This document shows, piece by piece, positions 24,520 to 35,840 of a DNA stretch of 64,000 bases. The DNA is taken from positions 62,001 to 126,000 of the forward strand of contig NDFF03000197.1 of the NCBI GenBank assembly GCA_002150815.3, given 5' to 3'. The notes beneath the pieces are model-generated. The model saw only the letters and a program-made list of their open reading frames with translations, made no database searches and was not told the origin of the DNA. The DNA comes from Grammothele lineata. Its lineage: Eukaryota > Basidiomycota > Agaricomycetes > Polyporales > Polyporaceae. How positions within the stretch are numbered: the stretch's first letter is position 1; each line of letters begins with the position of its first letter. The position numbers and the translations under genes were made by a program.

Positions 24520-24639
24520 GTGTTGTGCGAGCCAGAGTGGGGAGAGGAATGAGGATAGGCGGAAGGCGGACCGGGGAGATGGTGGAAGAGAGCAAGAGAC
24601 GGGCGCCTCCTTTCGGCTTCAACACAGACAGCATCCACC
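24520..24639. promoter_or_regulatory. Short shared promoter between RBM5-like gene and NDUFB4
   Basis: Only 120 bp separate the two divergent start codons, so both promoters must overlap here. No TATA box is visible. Co-regulation is possible but not shown by the sequence. Confidence 0.5.
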
Positions 24640-25135
24640 ATGGCCGGCCACGGTCAGTCCCCCGTCCGTCGCCTTGTTCGCCCGTCTGACCACCTCTTTC
24701 GTCGATGCAGGGTACACAAAGGTGATTTACCTGCTCTGTAGCGATGTTTTCGAGGTCTTTGTCTGACATGGGTACATCTCCCAGACCGACCCCGCCATTG
24801 AGCGGTGGAACACCATGGTGCGTGGCCTCCTCCGTCTCCCGACTTGCACGGCTGCTCAACACCGATAACGAACAGCGCGAGGCGGTGTATCAACACTTCC
24901 GCTTCAACTCCAGGACAGCACGCCAATCCATCCTCGGCATGGTCGTGTTCCCCGTCGCCGTCTTTGCTCTCGCGTACCAACAGAACGTACGTATCCCACT
25001 TAGCATCCCGGCCCTTACTTGGACCGCCGACGGTTCATCTCACGCACAACGCTGCAGATGAAGTGGGAGTGGACCGGCAAGCGCAAGCATGAGTCGCTCG
25101 CGCGTGTCGCACCGGCTCCGGAGACGTCAAATTAG
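24640..25135 (+). CDS. Mitochondrial complex I subunit NDUFB4 (B15-like)
   Basis: Accessory membrane-arm subunit of NADH:ubiquinone oxidoreductase. Five exons, 24640-24652, 24711-24721, 24785-24817, 24876-24986 and 25058-25135, encode 81 residues. Recognisable parts: MAGHGYTK then TDPAIERWNTM, a basic stretch, one membrane helix (SILGMVVFPVAVFALAY) and the charged tail MKWEWTGKRKHESLARV. The second exon is only 11 nt (24711-24721); without it the conserved MAGHG start cannot join DPAIERW in frame. The 62-nt intron after it ends CATCTCCCAG. The model is my own assembly from splice consensus and phase. Convergent with COQ7, with 82 bp between stop codons. Confidence 0.8.
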
Positions 25136-25217
25136 TGGAGGATTCATTACGGCGGCGGCTGGGCCTCAATTACTACGGTATGATGTACAGTTGTCCGGAA
25201 GCCTGTCCAATGGTGCA

Positions 25218-26021
25218 CTAGAACCGCTTGCACAACTCGATCGCGACCTTGCACCCAGCCCCAACAACAGTGCTCAACAGTGCATGAGCAGGAGCCTTCT
25301 GGGAGTCGTTCTCTACGGCGATATCCAGGTGTTCTAGTTCGTCATCCCTGAACTCTTTTATCACCTCTCGCAGGAGAGGTATACTCGGGTGGTCATCTGG
25401 GAGTTCTTCTAAAGCCTTGAGTTGGCTGTACAGGTCACAAATCAGGGTGCGGTAGAGGACGCGGGTCGGGCCGGGACGTACTCATCATAGTGCTCTCCAA
25501 TGACGGTTTCGACGGCCTCCGTACACGCCATGGCGGCCTCCTTACCCATGAGGGCGGTGGCGGCTCCGAGACCGTAGCCACCGAGACGAGCAAGCTCCCA
25601 GAGGAGGGTTGGGCGGACTTGGTGCTGGAGCTGCAACTTGTTCATGACGGCAAGGTGCTTCTTCTCTTGGTCCCACATGTCCTGTTCGGCAAGTCAAAAG
25701 GTGTGAAGGAGGAAAGAGTACCACTGGGCTCGCTTGTATGAGAGGACCTGTGAGAGGGTCCCGTCCGAGGACGTCATGCTGCCCTTTGTAGATCCAGTTC
25801 GCAGCGAGCTCTCCTGCTTGGTCGACGCGTAGGGCGCTCTCAATCTCGTGCCTGAGGCGGGGAGAGACGGAAGTCGGTGTGGTAGTGACTGCAGGATGGG
25901 TTGCGCGTGCGGGGTCAAGATAGAAGGCAGAGGGGGCCGTACGTGCGGCAGTAGCAAGACAGCGATGCGAGGTGCGTGGGACTGAACGGAAGAGCACAGG
26001 ATGTGCGGTCTTTGAGAGCAT
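25218..26021 (-). CDS. COQ7: 5-demethoxyubiquinone hydroxylase COQ7
   Basis: Di-iron monooxygenase for the penultimate step of ubiquinone synthesis, on the matrix side of the mitochondrial inner membrane. Exons 25722-26021, 25482-25681 and 25218-25425 give 235 residues. The N-terminus is a Ser/Arg-rich targeting sequence (MLSKTAHPVLFRSVPRTSH). The core shows ESALRVDQAGELAA and then MWDQEKKHL, and the second half carries EAVETVIGEHYDE and DDELEHLDIAVEND: together these supply the Glu and ExxH ligands of the carboxylate-bridged di-iron site. The end is GAGCKVAIELCKRF. The donor of intron 1 is ambiguous over a few codons after GPLIQ, where most homologues run straight into MWDQEK. Convergent with NDUFB4. 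Confidence 0.93.
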
Positions 26022-26522
26022 GGAGGGCAGCCAAAGGGCAGCCAGGGACGCACTCCCACTCGGAGCTGTAATCCTCTTCCAGCTGACGTAAGCGACCGGG
26101 GAGGTCGTTCTTCTCTGGCGCCCAAAGCCGCAAGGCTGAGGCCGCTCCAACATCTGCGTCATGGGTCCCTCAGCCAAGTTCATGAATCATTGCTCATACT
26201 ACACGCAGAAATAGGCTCCATGTTGTGCCACCTCCAAGTATAATGTTCGAACATATGGCTAGCTTGGCCGTGTTTCAGGAAACGTTAATTTGACGCTAAT
26301 ATTGTTTACTTGCTACAGATGTAGGCGCTAACTCGACCTCAAGTTTGCCACACGCCACCAACTTGAACTTATCCTGCAAGCCTTAACAGCATGGATTTGG
26401 TCGTCAAAGGTTTGCTACAGCCATAGGGTGGTCTTCGCGGTTTTTGTTGTGCATTCGACCAACGGGTCTCCTCTGTCCGGCGTCCCCGGTCTCTCGCTAG
26501 GGTCGGCACGCAGTGCTACGAC
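26022..26522. other. Intergenic between COQ7 and the FunK1 kinase
   Basis: About 0.5 kb between divergent start codons; no gene or distinct motif recognised beyond ordinary AT-rich promoter-like stretches. Confidence 0.5.
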
Positions 26523-29293
26523 ATGGCTGCGTCGGACTGTCCAAGTGATGCTCTGACGAACTCTACCGCAGGTAAGTTTCCCCTTTCCTCTCTACTAGAG
26601 AATGCACAGTCAACCATTGTCACCATGGTTCGTACATTTAGCCCCTGTTGACGTCTTTGACGAGCACGAGGACCCGCAGTTCATACAAAACCATCTGCGC
26701 TCCAACCCCAAACCTTGCACGATAACAGGCCATCTCAAGGAGCAGCTTCAGGTCATACTTGAGGGCGGCCTCGAAGAGGAGAAACCGTACTCTCTGGTCG
26801 CGCATGTTTTGACAACCCTGAGCAAGCAGACGTATGGTAGGTACATGAGACATTTTGCTTCAACGTCTTCGCCCCTGACTTGACTTCCTTAAAGACACTC
26901 TTTCTAATGCTCAGAAGGCACAAGTCAAGAGGCAATGCGGCATACCGGACGCGACAGATTCCCCCATTGTCTTTATCGACGCACATAAATGCCCACCGGT
27001 ACCCTCTCCTTTCAAACCGCTTTACGAGATGCCCGGCGTGCTCGGGGTACGCGATGGCGCTAGTTCTCTTGTCGAGGACGACTCCTATCATCAAGTTCCA
27101 TGGAATCGCATAAACACCGCTGTTGTAGTGAACGGCAAGGGAGACAAACTTACCGAAGAGTGGCTCCGAGTCGCGCGCTATGCTTACCGCCACCTCCAAG
27201 GACGCCCTGATCACCATTGCGTCCTCTTTCTTCTTGTCAAACCCGAAGGATATCAAGTGTACCTGACTGGCCCTGTACTTGGTATTATCACATCCCCGTG
27301 GGCTCCGTGGGATGATAAGTTGGAGCTCCTTCAGGCGTATCTGTATTCTCTCTACCTGCCGCCCGATGCCCACCTCTTCTTCGACACTAGCATAGCCTGG
27401 ACTCCCAACGAAGCGGACAAAACCATTGCAGGCTGGTCAATCACGCTCCGCAGCACCGGAGAGCAGTTCCGTCACGGCTCGCTCATCTTCGTCGGCCGCC
27501 CATGGTCTCGTCGAGCCACCGTTTTCCTTGCGAAAGATGCAAACGGTGATGGAGTCGTTATCAAGGAGTATTGCCGCCCCATCAGCCAACGATTCAAGGA
27601 GGAGCAGGTTCTGGAACACATCCACGCAGACGGCTACATCCCAGGCGTCGTTCGTCCCAGATGTGCCGAAGTGGTCACCGTCGACGGTCAGCCCCTCCAG
27701 TGCGGAAAGGAAGAAGATGGGACGCTGCGCGAGAAGTTCCGGTTGGTTCTCTGGGATGTGGGAGAGCCGCTCGAGCAAGCCAAAACTATAAACGACCTAT
27801 TGCGTTGCATCTACGACGCACTCGAGGGTATGTGAACGAACCTGTTGGACTCTTGACATCTACATTTAGCTGCCCCCTTTCTTAGTGCACCGCACCGTTC
27901 TGAAGCAGCGACGTGTCCTCCATAGGGATATGAGCAGGCACAACATTCTCATTTACCCCAAGTGGTCTCTCAAAACCGGTACACATGCGGCCGAGGACGT
28001 ATTACTCATCGCTGACATCCTTGGGGGAAAGCCTCGGTGAGCTTTCCGGCGGGATGCGCTAAGGGAAGGATTGACTTATGTCATTGCAGCCTTGCCGACA
28101 AACGGGAGGCAACCTGTGTCATCATTGATTGCGACAATAGCGTCATGCTTGATCACAAGTCCTGGAGTCACGACGACCTCAAAAGTCGTACCGTACGTTC
28201 GATCCGCTCTTGTTTACCTCGTTTGCGTTTAAACAAGTTTCAGGGTACCCCTACTTATATCGCACGCGCGCTAACGTATGGCCAGCCCCTGACACACTGT
28301 CGCTTCCTTCGTGGTTTCCCCATGCCACGGTTGACTGGGTCCGCAAAGAGTCTCTACGAGGAAGCATGCAGGTCGGATCCCGGGCGTTACGAGCGATACA
28401 ATGACCAACCGGGCCGTTCCCATGGCGGTATTGCCCCATCGCAGCAACCAGGATTTGATGATGAACAGATGGAAATTATCCCCAGTCAGACTACTCTGGA
28501 CGAGTACTGCCATCGCGCTGAGCACGACGCTGAATCGATCTTCTGGTCGATGGTTTTTGTCATCCTTCGTGTGCGGCCTCTGGCGTTTCCTAAAGAGGAT
28601 CATTTGGGCGATGTTTCCGAGGACGTCTGGGAAATCCTCCGCAACCATCAAATTCCGGACTCGCGCACAGCTCGCACGCGCATGGCCAACGATGATCCCC
28701 GCAATACCATTCTCGACTACGCTCCTTCTAGATGGATGCAACTGTTGCCGCCTGACATGAAGGACGTTGCTATGCTCATGGCGAAACTCTCTCGCCAGGT
28801 CTCGCAGGAATACAGCTTCTGGCAATGGGAGAATTACGATGAAGCGCACCTTCATGAGGCCATGCAACGTCTAATCCTCCAGTACCTTGTCGACCACCCC
28901 GACGATATCCCCCTTGATCCAGACTGCCTTCGCCCGAACAAGCCTCGGTCCGATCAAAATGCCGCTGAGACGTACGGTGCTTCTCATAAATCCAGGTCAT
29001 TCACCAAGTCGGCGGATGGCGAGTCCAGCCAACCCTCTGAAAACAAACAAGATTCAAGACCCATGGCTAGGAAGCGTAGCGTTAACTCTATGTATGGAAC
29101 AGGGGATCGTCAGCGCCGTCAGAGCCAGCCTGGGGATTTCATACAGCCTACGCATGCGGAAGGCCTCACCGTCGCATCTCATCCTTCCACCTCGGGCGAA
29201 GAGCGATACAGAGCCAGTCTGAAAGGACGTCCCTCAAAATTCATGAAAGACTCCATCGGATCCTTTGTGCCTACCCGCTTCTCGCGTGACTAG
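26523..29293 (+). CDS. FunK1 family fungal protein kinase
   Basis: Member of the FunK1 kinases expanded in mushroom-forming fungi; substrates are unknown. Exons 26523-26571, 26642-26836, 26895-27827, 27886-28036, 28090-28192 and 28244-29293 encode 826 residues. The N-terminal third is the family's non-kinase region (HLKEQLQVILEGG, FLLVKPEGYQVYLTGPVLGI). Kinase marks: VIKEYC (ATP-site Lys), VLHRDMSRHNILI (catalytic HRD and Asn), VIIDCDNSVM in place of DFG, GTPTYIARA (activation segment), and a C-lobe with AEHDAESIFWSMVF. The tail of about 150 residues is Ser/Lys-rich and disordered. All introns keep phase; the acceptor at 27885 is the second of two close AGs, because the first leads into a stop. 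The frame is intact. Confidence 0.88.
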
Positions 29294-29884
29294 TTGGGCA
29301 GAGACCACTTGGCGTTTTAATTTCTAGAGTTCCGGTCTTCTCTTGTCTACGCTCGTCTCATTGTACCGCGGCCATACTGGCAGCTGATCCTCGTCGCTGT
29401 CAACTAGCAAGCATTATATTGTGTTTTCTCACCCAACTCTGATACACTTTGGCTGAGACCAGCTACGCGGAGCACTGCTGGAGGAGCAGTTGTTCTATAC
29501 ATCTTTCGATCCATCTTGGCTTAGGCGGGACAAGGAGAGCCTTCCTCATCGGCTGCACTACTCGAAACTAGGGTGTTCGTGATAGTAGTTGGATTACAGG
29601 TGTAGCACCCGCCTGCAATCCGCTTAAGAACCCCATCGCCCAGACTATGTGCGGTGCCGCGCGATTGCATATAGTACTTAATCCCAGTGGTGATGGGATT
29701 GCGAGGAGTGCTTGTTGAAGGTGAACGGACGCCCAACTCGGCTTGCCATGCACGCTGAGCTGCTGACTAAGCTGACGCGTGCCACCACACGCGTTCGTTC
29801 AACAGGGCAAGGTTTCTCCAAAGCCACTCCCACTTCACTCTCAACCGCAGCATTCATTCCTTGTATTCAAGTTCTTCACGCGCT
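29294..29884. other. Intergenic, no gene recognised
   Basis: About 0.6 kb between two plus-strand genes, probably the 3' region of the FunK1 gene and the promoter of the next. No recognisable coding sequence. Confidence 0.5.
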
Positions 29885-30956
29885 ATGTCTTCGTACGTTG
29901 CTATTTATGCTGTTCGCGCCCGTTGCGCTGCTCACGCACGTGTCTGCTGCTGGCTTCCCCCGGCGTGTACTAGTAGTACCTTCACCCCCACCAATGCAGT
30001 CGACAAGTCCAAGGAGCGCGACTGGTCCGCGCAACTTGGTTTGTGGTGCCCCGCCTATACGCTCTGCATGTTTCCTTAAACTTGGCGCACCCTCTAGGAC
30101 TGCTCGATTGGGACAGCACCCAGATCGTGTTCACCAAGCGTTCTCTCCTTGAGTTCCTCAAGTAAGTCAAGCCTATCTCGATTACCCACGGACGATGATG
30201 CACCCGCTAAGAAGCCTGCGCTCTGCGTAGGTACACTGGCGTGACTGTCGACCCCAACTTCACCAACATCCAAAAGCTGCCCCGTACGTTGCCACTGCAT
30301 GCTTTGTTCTTCTCCCCTCGCGCGTTCCTCAAGCGTTCGGCGTAGGCTACGCGCAGTTTGGCAAGCTCACTGCTGGTGCCCCTCCCGCCGATGAAGAGGC
30401 AGTCGCGAGCTCGGCATCGGCCCCGGTCCCTGCTGCATCCGACGCGCCAACCGCCGCCTCAGACTTCAAGCCGACTCGTCGCGTCCGGGAGGCCCCTGGT
30501 GGCGCACACACTAACATCTTCGGGTATAACGACGAGGATGACGACGCGCTCGCGAATGCGCCGCCTAAGGTACGTGTGTTCAGTCTTCGTATCACTGCTA
30601 GTCTGACCAGTGTGCTGTATAGGCCGGTGGAGCAATTTCGCCCTCAGCTAGCACCGACTCGCAGACTGGGGATGCCAAGTGAGCATCTTGTCAAAAGGCA
30701 TGAACGCATTCTGACGTGGATATATAGGAAAGGAGGCGTTGCGAGTCTCTGGGACGGCCCTACCAATACTAACTCCGGTTTCAAGCCTACGCGCAGGTAA
30801 GAAGTTACTCGCGCTAGGGACCGAAGCGTGTCTCTCATGTTTCTTTCATCAGAGTACGGGAGATGCCCGGTGGCAAGGACAGCATTTCAGGCGTAAGTTT
30901 TGGCTTGTTCGTAGGTATTGGCCGAGGCTCACCTTCGTTGAACGTAGTTGTTCTAG
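29885..30956 (+). CDS. Small protein with two TRRVRE-PGG motifs (Jupiter/HN1-like)
   Basis: Function unknown. Nine exons (29885-29892, 29974-30038, 30098-30161, 30231-30283, 30346-30569, 30623-30678, 30728-30796, 30853-30892 and 30948-30956) give 195 residues. All junctions keep phase; the first exon has 8 nt and the last only LF and stop. The N-terminal part has FTPTNAVDKSKERDWSAQLG, LLDWDSTQIVFTKRSLLEFL and YTGVTVDPNFTNIQKL. Two internal repeats follow: FKPTRRVREAPGGAHTNIFG with an acidic DEDDD stretch, and FKPTRRVREMPGGKDSISG near the C-terminus. The R-V-R-x-PGG-x-x-NIFG pattern resembles that of the Jupiter/HN1 microtubule-associated family. That link is by eye only and may be convergence in a disordered protein. 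Repetition of the motif and the phase-perfect exons argue that the gene is real. Confidence 0.68.
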
Positions 30957-31122
30957 GCGCTATGAGCGTGTAACGGCGGAAATCGTGGGCGTAACGGTGA
31001 AAGGAAGGAAGGACGACTGGGCTTCTTGTGTAAAATATGAGAACTTTCCATCTGGAGTGGACGTGACCTCCCACGAGCAGTACGAAACGGAAGGATCACA
31101 GAAAAACACATGGAAAAAGTAA

Positions 31123-31218
31123 TGGTGGCGGCGAGGTTCGAACTCGCGCGGGATCACTCCCATCGGGAATCAAGAAATTCTTAAATCCGACGCCTTAGAC
31201 CAACTCGGCCACGCCACC
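31123..31218 (-). tRNA. tRNA-Leu (anticodon UAA), intron-containing
   Basis: A class II tRNA with a full cloverleaf: acceptor GGTGGCG/CGCCACC with discriminator A, D arm GCC...GGC, T arm GCGAG TTCGAAC CTCGC, and a long variable arm GGGAGTGATCCC, as in Leu and Ser tRNAs. The anticodon loop reads TTTAAG, giving UAA. It is followed by about 11 nt of intron that can pair with the anticodon region (AAG with CTT), like known fungal tRNA-Leu introns. Mature length is about 85 nt. The anticodon stem has one A-C mismatch at 31-39. A run of five T follows the 3' end (31114-31118), fitting a Pol III terminator. Confidence 0.9.
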
Positions 31219-31881
31219 TTTCCCAGACTAGGGGTATTTGGCATCTATGTAGATGCGATGTGTCTCAGACTTATCTCGAACACAAATAAGTACTAGTTCG
31301 CCATGCAAGACTCTGGCACGCGCTTGAACTTCAATGTGGTATCGCTCACTTCTTTCGGAGTTCAAGCCCGCGAACTTAGAATATGAGCGGAGATCTGATG
31401 TATTCGTGTAGACTGCGCCCGTATATATACATGTAGGAATTCCGGGATCCGGGAGACGAGCCGCGAGGACTCGTCAGCTATCGTACCATGCCGAGAGAAC
31501 GCGTACATGATTCGAACTCGTATCGTACAACATGACTCGAGAGGTTCGTACTCATAAGACGGAGTGGGGAGTGAAAGACTAGGGTACGACAGGATGCGAT
31601 CGAGGGGAGCGCGCTAGCGCGGACCTTGGGCGTAGCGGAACGGGCTGGACCGGGATGATGTAAGCGTACAAACAGGACCAAAGGTTGGTGTGCGCGGCGT
31701 ACCAACATGTCAAGCTTCAAGCCCGACCTGTGCGGTCATCGTGATGACCTTTCGATGTGTATTGTAATCGCGAGGATAGATTAGCCCAGAAGATAGCAGA
31801 AGTAACGCACTAAGGCACAGAGCATTACAGCCCGTAGATATACGATACAAGTATAATATACAACTCAGCCAGCTCCTAGTC
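31219..31881. other. Intergenic, no gene recognised
   Basis: About 0.66 kb between the tRNA and the 3' end of the MET30-like gene. Open frames here lack family resemblance. Part is probably the 3' untranslated region of the MET30-like gene. Confidence 0.5.
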
Positions 31882-34406
31882 CTAATCACTGAAGCTCCAT
31901 ACACGAATATCGCCGTCATCGCTGCCAGATACAATCTTGTCCTCGCCTAGAGCGACGCAAGTGACAGCGCCTCGGTGGCCGACAAGGGTAGCCATGCAGC
32001 CACCTTCGAGTGTCCAGATCTATGTGAGGGCGTGTCAGCCCTGAACGGCGCACGTCAGCTCACGGGAGGAAGAGACAGACCTTGATCGTGCGGTCGTGGC
32101 TGCCGCTGACGAGCCGTAACTTGTCGCTGGCGACAGCCCAGACGCCTTCGATGTGCCCGAAGAGCGTCCGCTCGACCTTGCCCGATTCGACGTCCCACAC
32201 CTTTATAGTGTTGTCCAGGCTGCCGGAGATGAGCACTGGCTTCTTGCGCTTCGTCAGCGCCGCAGCGGATGAGGGCCGTTCCACTGTGTTCCGGCGGGAG
32301 ATGAAGGGAGTAACCGAAGCGGGGTCGGGGGAGAAGGTGCGAGAGGACGAAGGGAGGCGAGGGAGGAACGATGAAGGGAGTGGTGTGCCGGACGACTCCG
32401 GAGGCTCAACAGACGTCTCTCGGTCGGATCCGTCGTTGGCGGCGCTCGGCTTGCGTTCCGCGTCCACCATGAGCAGCTTCAGTGTCTGTACCTGGCCGAC
32501 ATGCGCCTTGAACTGTCGCACGCAACTTCGTGCGCACAGGTCCCATAGGCGGATTGTGCCGTCGTCAGAGGCGGAGAAGAGCATCTTCCCAGGGTCGATC
32601 TGCGGCGCGCTACTGTTTGCGGATGAACATGGAGGAATGAGGTCTACCGGCGCTGACGTAGAATCGCACGACGGCGTCGGTGCGTCCATATCCCAGAGCT
32701 GGACGGCGTTGACCCAATCGCAGTGCCCGCGGAGGGTGAAGCACTCGCCGGTGCGGAAGTTCCAGACCTTGATTGTCTTGTCGACTGAGCCGCTCGCAAG
32801 GACGTTCGAATCAAATCGGAGACAGACCACGCCCTCCGAGTGTCCTTCGAGAACCTTAAGACATTGTCCAGTACGCCAGTTCCAAACACGCATGGTATGA
32901 TCCATGCTGCCGGTGATGAGCTTCACCTCGTCGAACTGGAGGGCGCGGATGGCACGCGTGTGGCCGGAAAGACAATGCACTTCCGTTCCCGTCTCCAGAT
33001 TCCACACGCGGGCGGTGCGATCGTACGAGCCGGTGATGAGGACGGGGAAGGTGGGATGTTTGAGGGACTCCGAGAACTGGAGGCACATGACTCCGTCGGT
33101 GTGGCCTTTAAGAGTACGCACCGTACATCGACCGCGCCTCCAATTCCGCTCCACAGTCAGCCGTTCACAATATACGTCCTTCCACGGTCGAGTGAGAAGG
33201 TCATGAGCCTTTTGCTCGTGTGGTGGTGGGACAAGGAGAGGATTTGACGTGCTCGCTTGCGGCACCTCGGCGAGTGGTATTGAAAGGGAGTGAGGTGAGG
33301 GTGTAGGGGTAGCGAGGTGTATATCATGGTGGTGGTCATCGTGGTCGTGGTGATCGTCCATACGCTGCCTCTTAGCGGGATGTGACGCTTCTGACGTCTC
33401 TGTCTCCTCCGCAAGATGTCGTTTCAAGCTTGCCTGAGATGATGTTGACGAAGATTGAGAGTGGGGTAGGGCAGGAGAGGGACATGGGGACGCAGAGGCA
33501 GGTGGAGAAGGAAGACGGGGCGCGCGACGCTTCTCGAGTATCGGCAAGCCCCACCCGCATTTAAGACATTTCTGACCGATGTGCTGCTCGCAGATGTTTC
33601 GCCATAGTATGTCGTCGTCGGCCAGGCTTTTCCATTGTCGGTTGACTTGCGCGGCGCGGCAAAGAGAGGTGGCGTCAAGGTAGCCGAGGACCTTGAGACC
33701 CACTTCGCGAGGAAGAACAGCGAAGGGGTCTATACGGATGAGGGTGCTGAGTTGTTCCGAGAGGAGCGAGAGTTGGGAGAAGCAGCACATGGTCAGGAGG
33801 CCGCTAAGGATGAGGGCGCGACGGGGATGCGGGGAGGAAGAGAAATTGGACCATATGACGGAAACGGCTTCGCGCTCGAGAACAGGGAGCGCATCGAGAG
33901 CCTATGGGTAGAGGATGATGGGCGTTAGTGTATTCAGAGAGCGAGAAGACGTAAAACAGACGTGTGCCGCCCGGGCCAGAGAAACGAATAGATACAATCA
34001 TACAATCTCCAAGACGCAGGAACAGATTGCGTGCGCAGAAAATGCAACTTGCAACCACTGTGGACTGGTAGCATACACTCACCTGCTGGAGCTTCAGGTT
34101 CGTTCCCTCGTCTGCCATTCGTTGGTGGCGGACACACAGCTTGCGAGCGGAAGGTTGTGAGCGTGCTTGAGCGTCGCTAGCGGAATCGGAGTTGGACGAG
34201 TGTGATGAAGACATGTTTTCCGGCACTGTCTCGAGCATCGTTGATTGCGAGACGATGGTAGGGGCATCGAAAGCGACGGATGGGGAGGGAGAGGAGGGAG
34301 AGGGAGTAGAAGAGCGCGAGCAGGGAGTGCTCGAAGCAAGTCGAGGGGGCGGTAAGGTGTCGCAAAGGGCACCTGCGCTGCCGGCTGGCAGGGATGGTGC
34401 GGACAT
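31882..34406 (-). CDS. F-box/WD40 protein of the MET30/SconB type
   Basis: Substrate receptor of an SCF ubiquitin ligase; Met30 in yeast and SconB in Aspergillus control sulfur assimilation and the cell cycle. Exons 34083-34406, 32081-33901 and 31882-32019 give 760 residues. The Ser/Pro-rich N-terminus leads to SARKLCVRHQRMADEGTNLKLQ, as in the family. The F-box lies at about 165-215 (LPREVGLKVLGYLDATSLCRAAQVNRQWKSLADDD). A linker with an NLS-like PAKRQRM and a His/Asp-rich run follows. From about residue 375 there are WD40 repeats with GHTDGV, GHTRAI, GHSEGV, GHCDWV, AHVGQV, GHIEGV and GHRGAV, about seven or eight blades. A Ser/Pro-rich insert of about 80 residues interrupts the fifth and sixth blades. 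The last exon supplies the closing strand (SGSDDGDIRVWSFSD). Confidence 0.88.
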
Positions 34407-35840
34407 GGGCTCGGGCGTTGTCGAGCGCGGGGGAGAGGACGGAGGGAGAGGATGCGGAGTGCAGACGGAGAGCGAGTTAAGACTCCCGGGCCATGAGCGG
34501 GACGATCGCCCGGTGGCTTATGTCACGCAGACGCCCGTCGCGGCAGGTCGCGTGAGTCGCTCGCGACATGGCGCAAGCGGCACCCGCCGCATTTTGCCAC
34601 CTTTTGCCTTGCTTTTGCCTTTCCTTGCCTCGGCTTCGACGGTCACGGCGATTCTCGACGGGCGCGCACAGTGCGCACTCGCACACCTTGCAGGCAGATG
34701 CCGGCACAACGTCGCGACATCAGTTCGCGAACCGCTGCTTGTCTGAAGGCCGTGACTGACGCGTTCGCTTCGCCCGTCACGTGCACTCACCATCTCCGCC
34801 ACCCATTGGGCCATCCATTCCGAATACATTGAGAGCACGACATCCTCCGCTTCGATTGCTCCTATTGCGCCCACGTCAACGACCGTGCTCTTCGTGCAAT
34901 GCCCTACGATCGTCCTCTTTCCCTTCTTACAGATGCTGCGTGTTCGGATGCGCCGGATTTCAAGGGGATGGTCGTTAGTTATTTCTCATAGCACGGGGTC
35001 GCCCGGCTCGGTACAGCTCGGCCGAGCCCACACGAGAGCTGCAGGTCGAAGGCACGGCACGTACCTGGGTCTAGCCTGCTCCGATCTGTATCTGGCGCTT
35101 CTCCTCAACTCGGGTGAAACACCTGCGTCCCAATGCACGCAAGTAGTAAGAGCAGTCCACGCCATTGGACACTCGACCTCCCTCTTTCTCAGCTTGGAGG
35201 ACGACTAAGTATCGACTCCAGACAGCAAGTAAGCACCTGATTTCTCCGGACTAGAGTGTACACGCCACCTCCCATTGCAGATTACAGAGTTTACTGGCAT
35301 CACTGATACCCATGACATCATTCGGCTCTATCAGCTCCTCCCACCACTAATGTCTCCATGACAAAGTTGAGAGCGGGGTACGCCTTAGACCCATCGGGTC
35401 GCCCCATTCGTCGATTGTAAGCAGGCATTCCCTTCAACGCATACATGCCGATCCATGTCCGCGCCAGGGCGCTGTCCAGCGACTGAAATTCAAGATATAT
35501 AGAGGGACAGAACGGACGGCGTGCCACCACGACGGTACAAGTATGTATGACGGATTGCTGAACGTACGAGCGAAAAGACGGTATTGAACATGTGAGAGAC
35601 GAGCTGAATCTGCAGGCATGTCATGGCCGAGACAAGACGACGATAGGATAGACACAAGTACGAGCGCGAGATGACAACGAGCAAGTACGGGAGCGAGGGG
35701 ACAGTCAGGAAGAAGCGCACGCGCAAACGTGTACACGGCACCATAGACCCGCCTGACGAGACAAGCCGATACCTCCATACCCACCGGCAACACACTCCTG
35801 CCGAGTCCTTTACACCTGCCCTCGAGGCAGGCTCCGTCGT
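34407..35840. other. Intergenic, no gene recognised
   Basis: About 1.4 kb between the MET30-like start and the GSK3 stop. It must hold the promoter and leader of the MET30-like gene and the 3' region of GSK3. Several open frames of 60-120 codons occur on both strands with no family resemblance. Confidence 0.5.
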
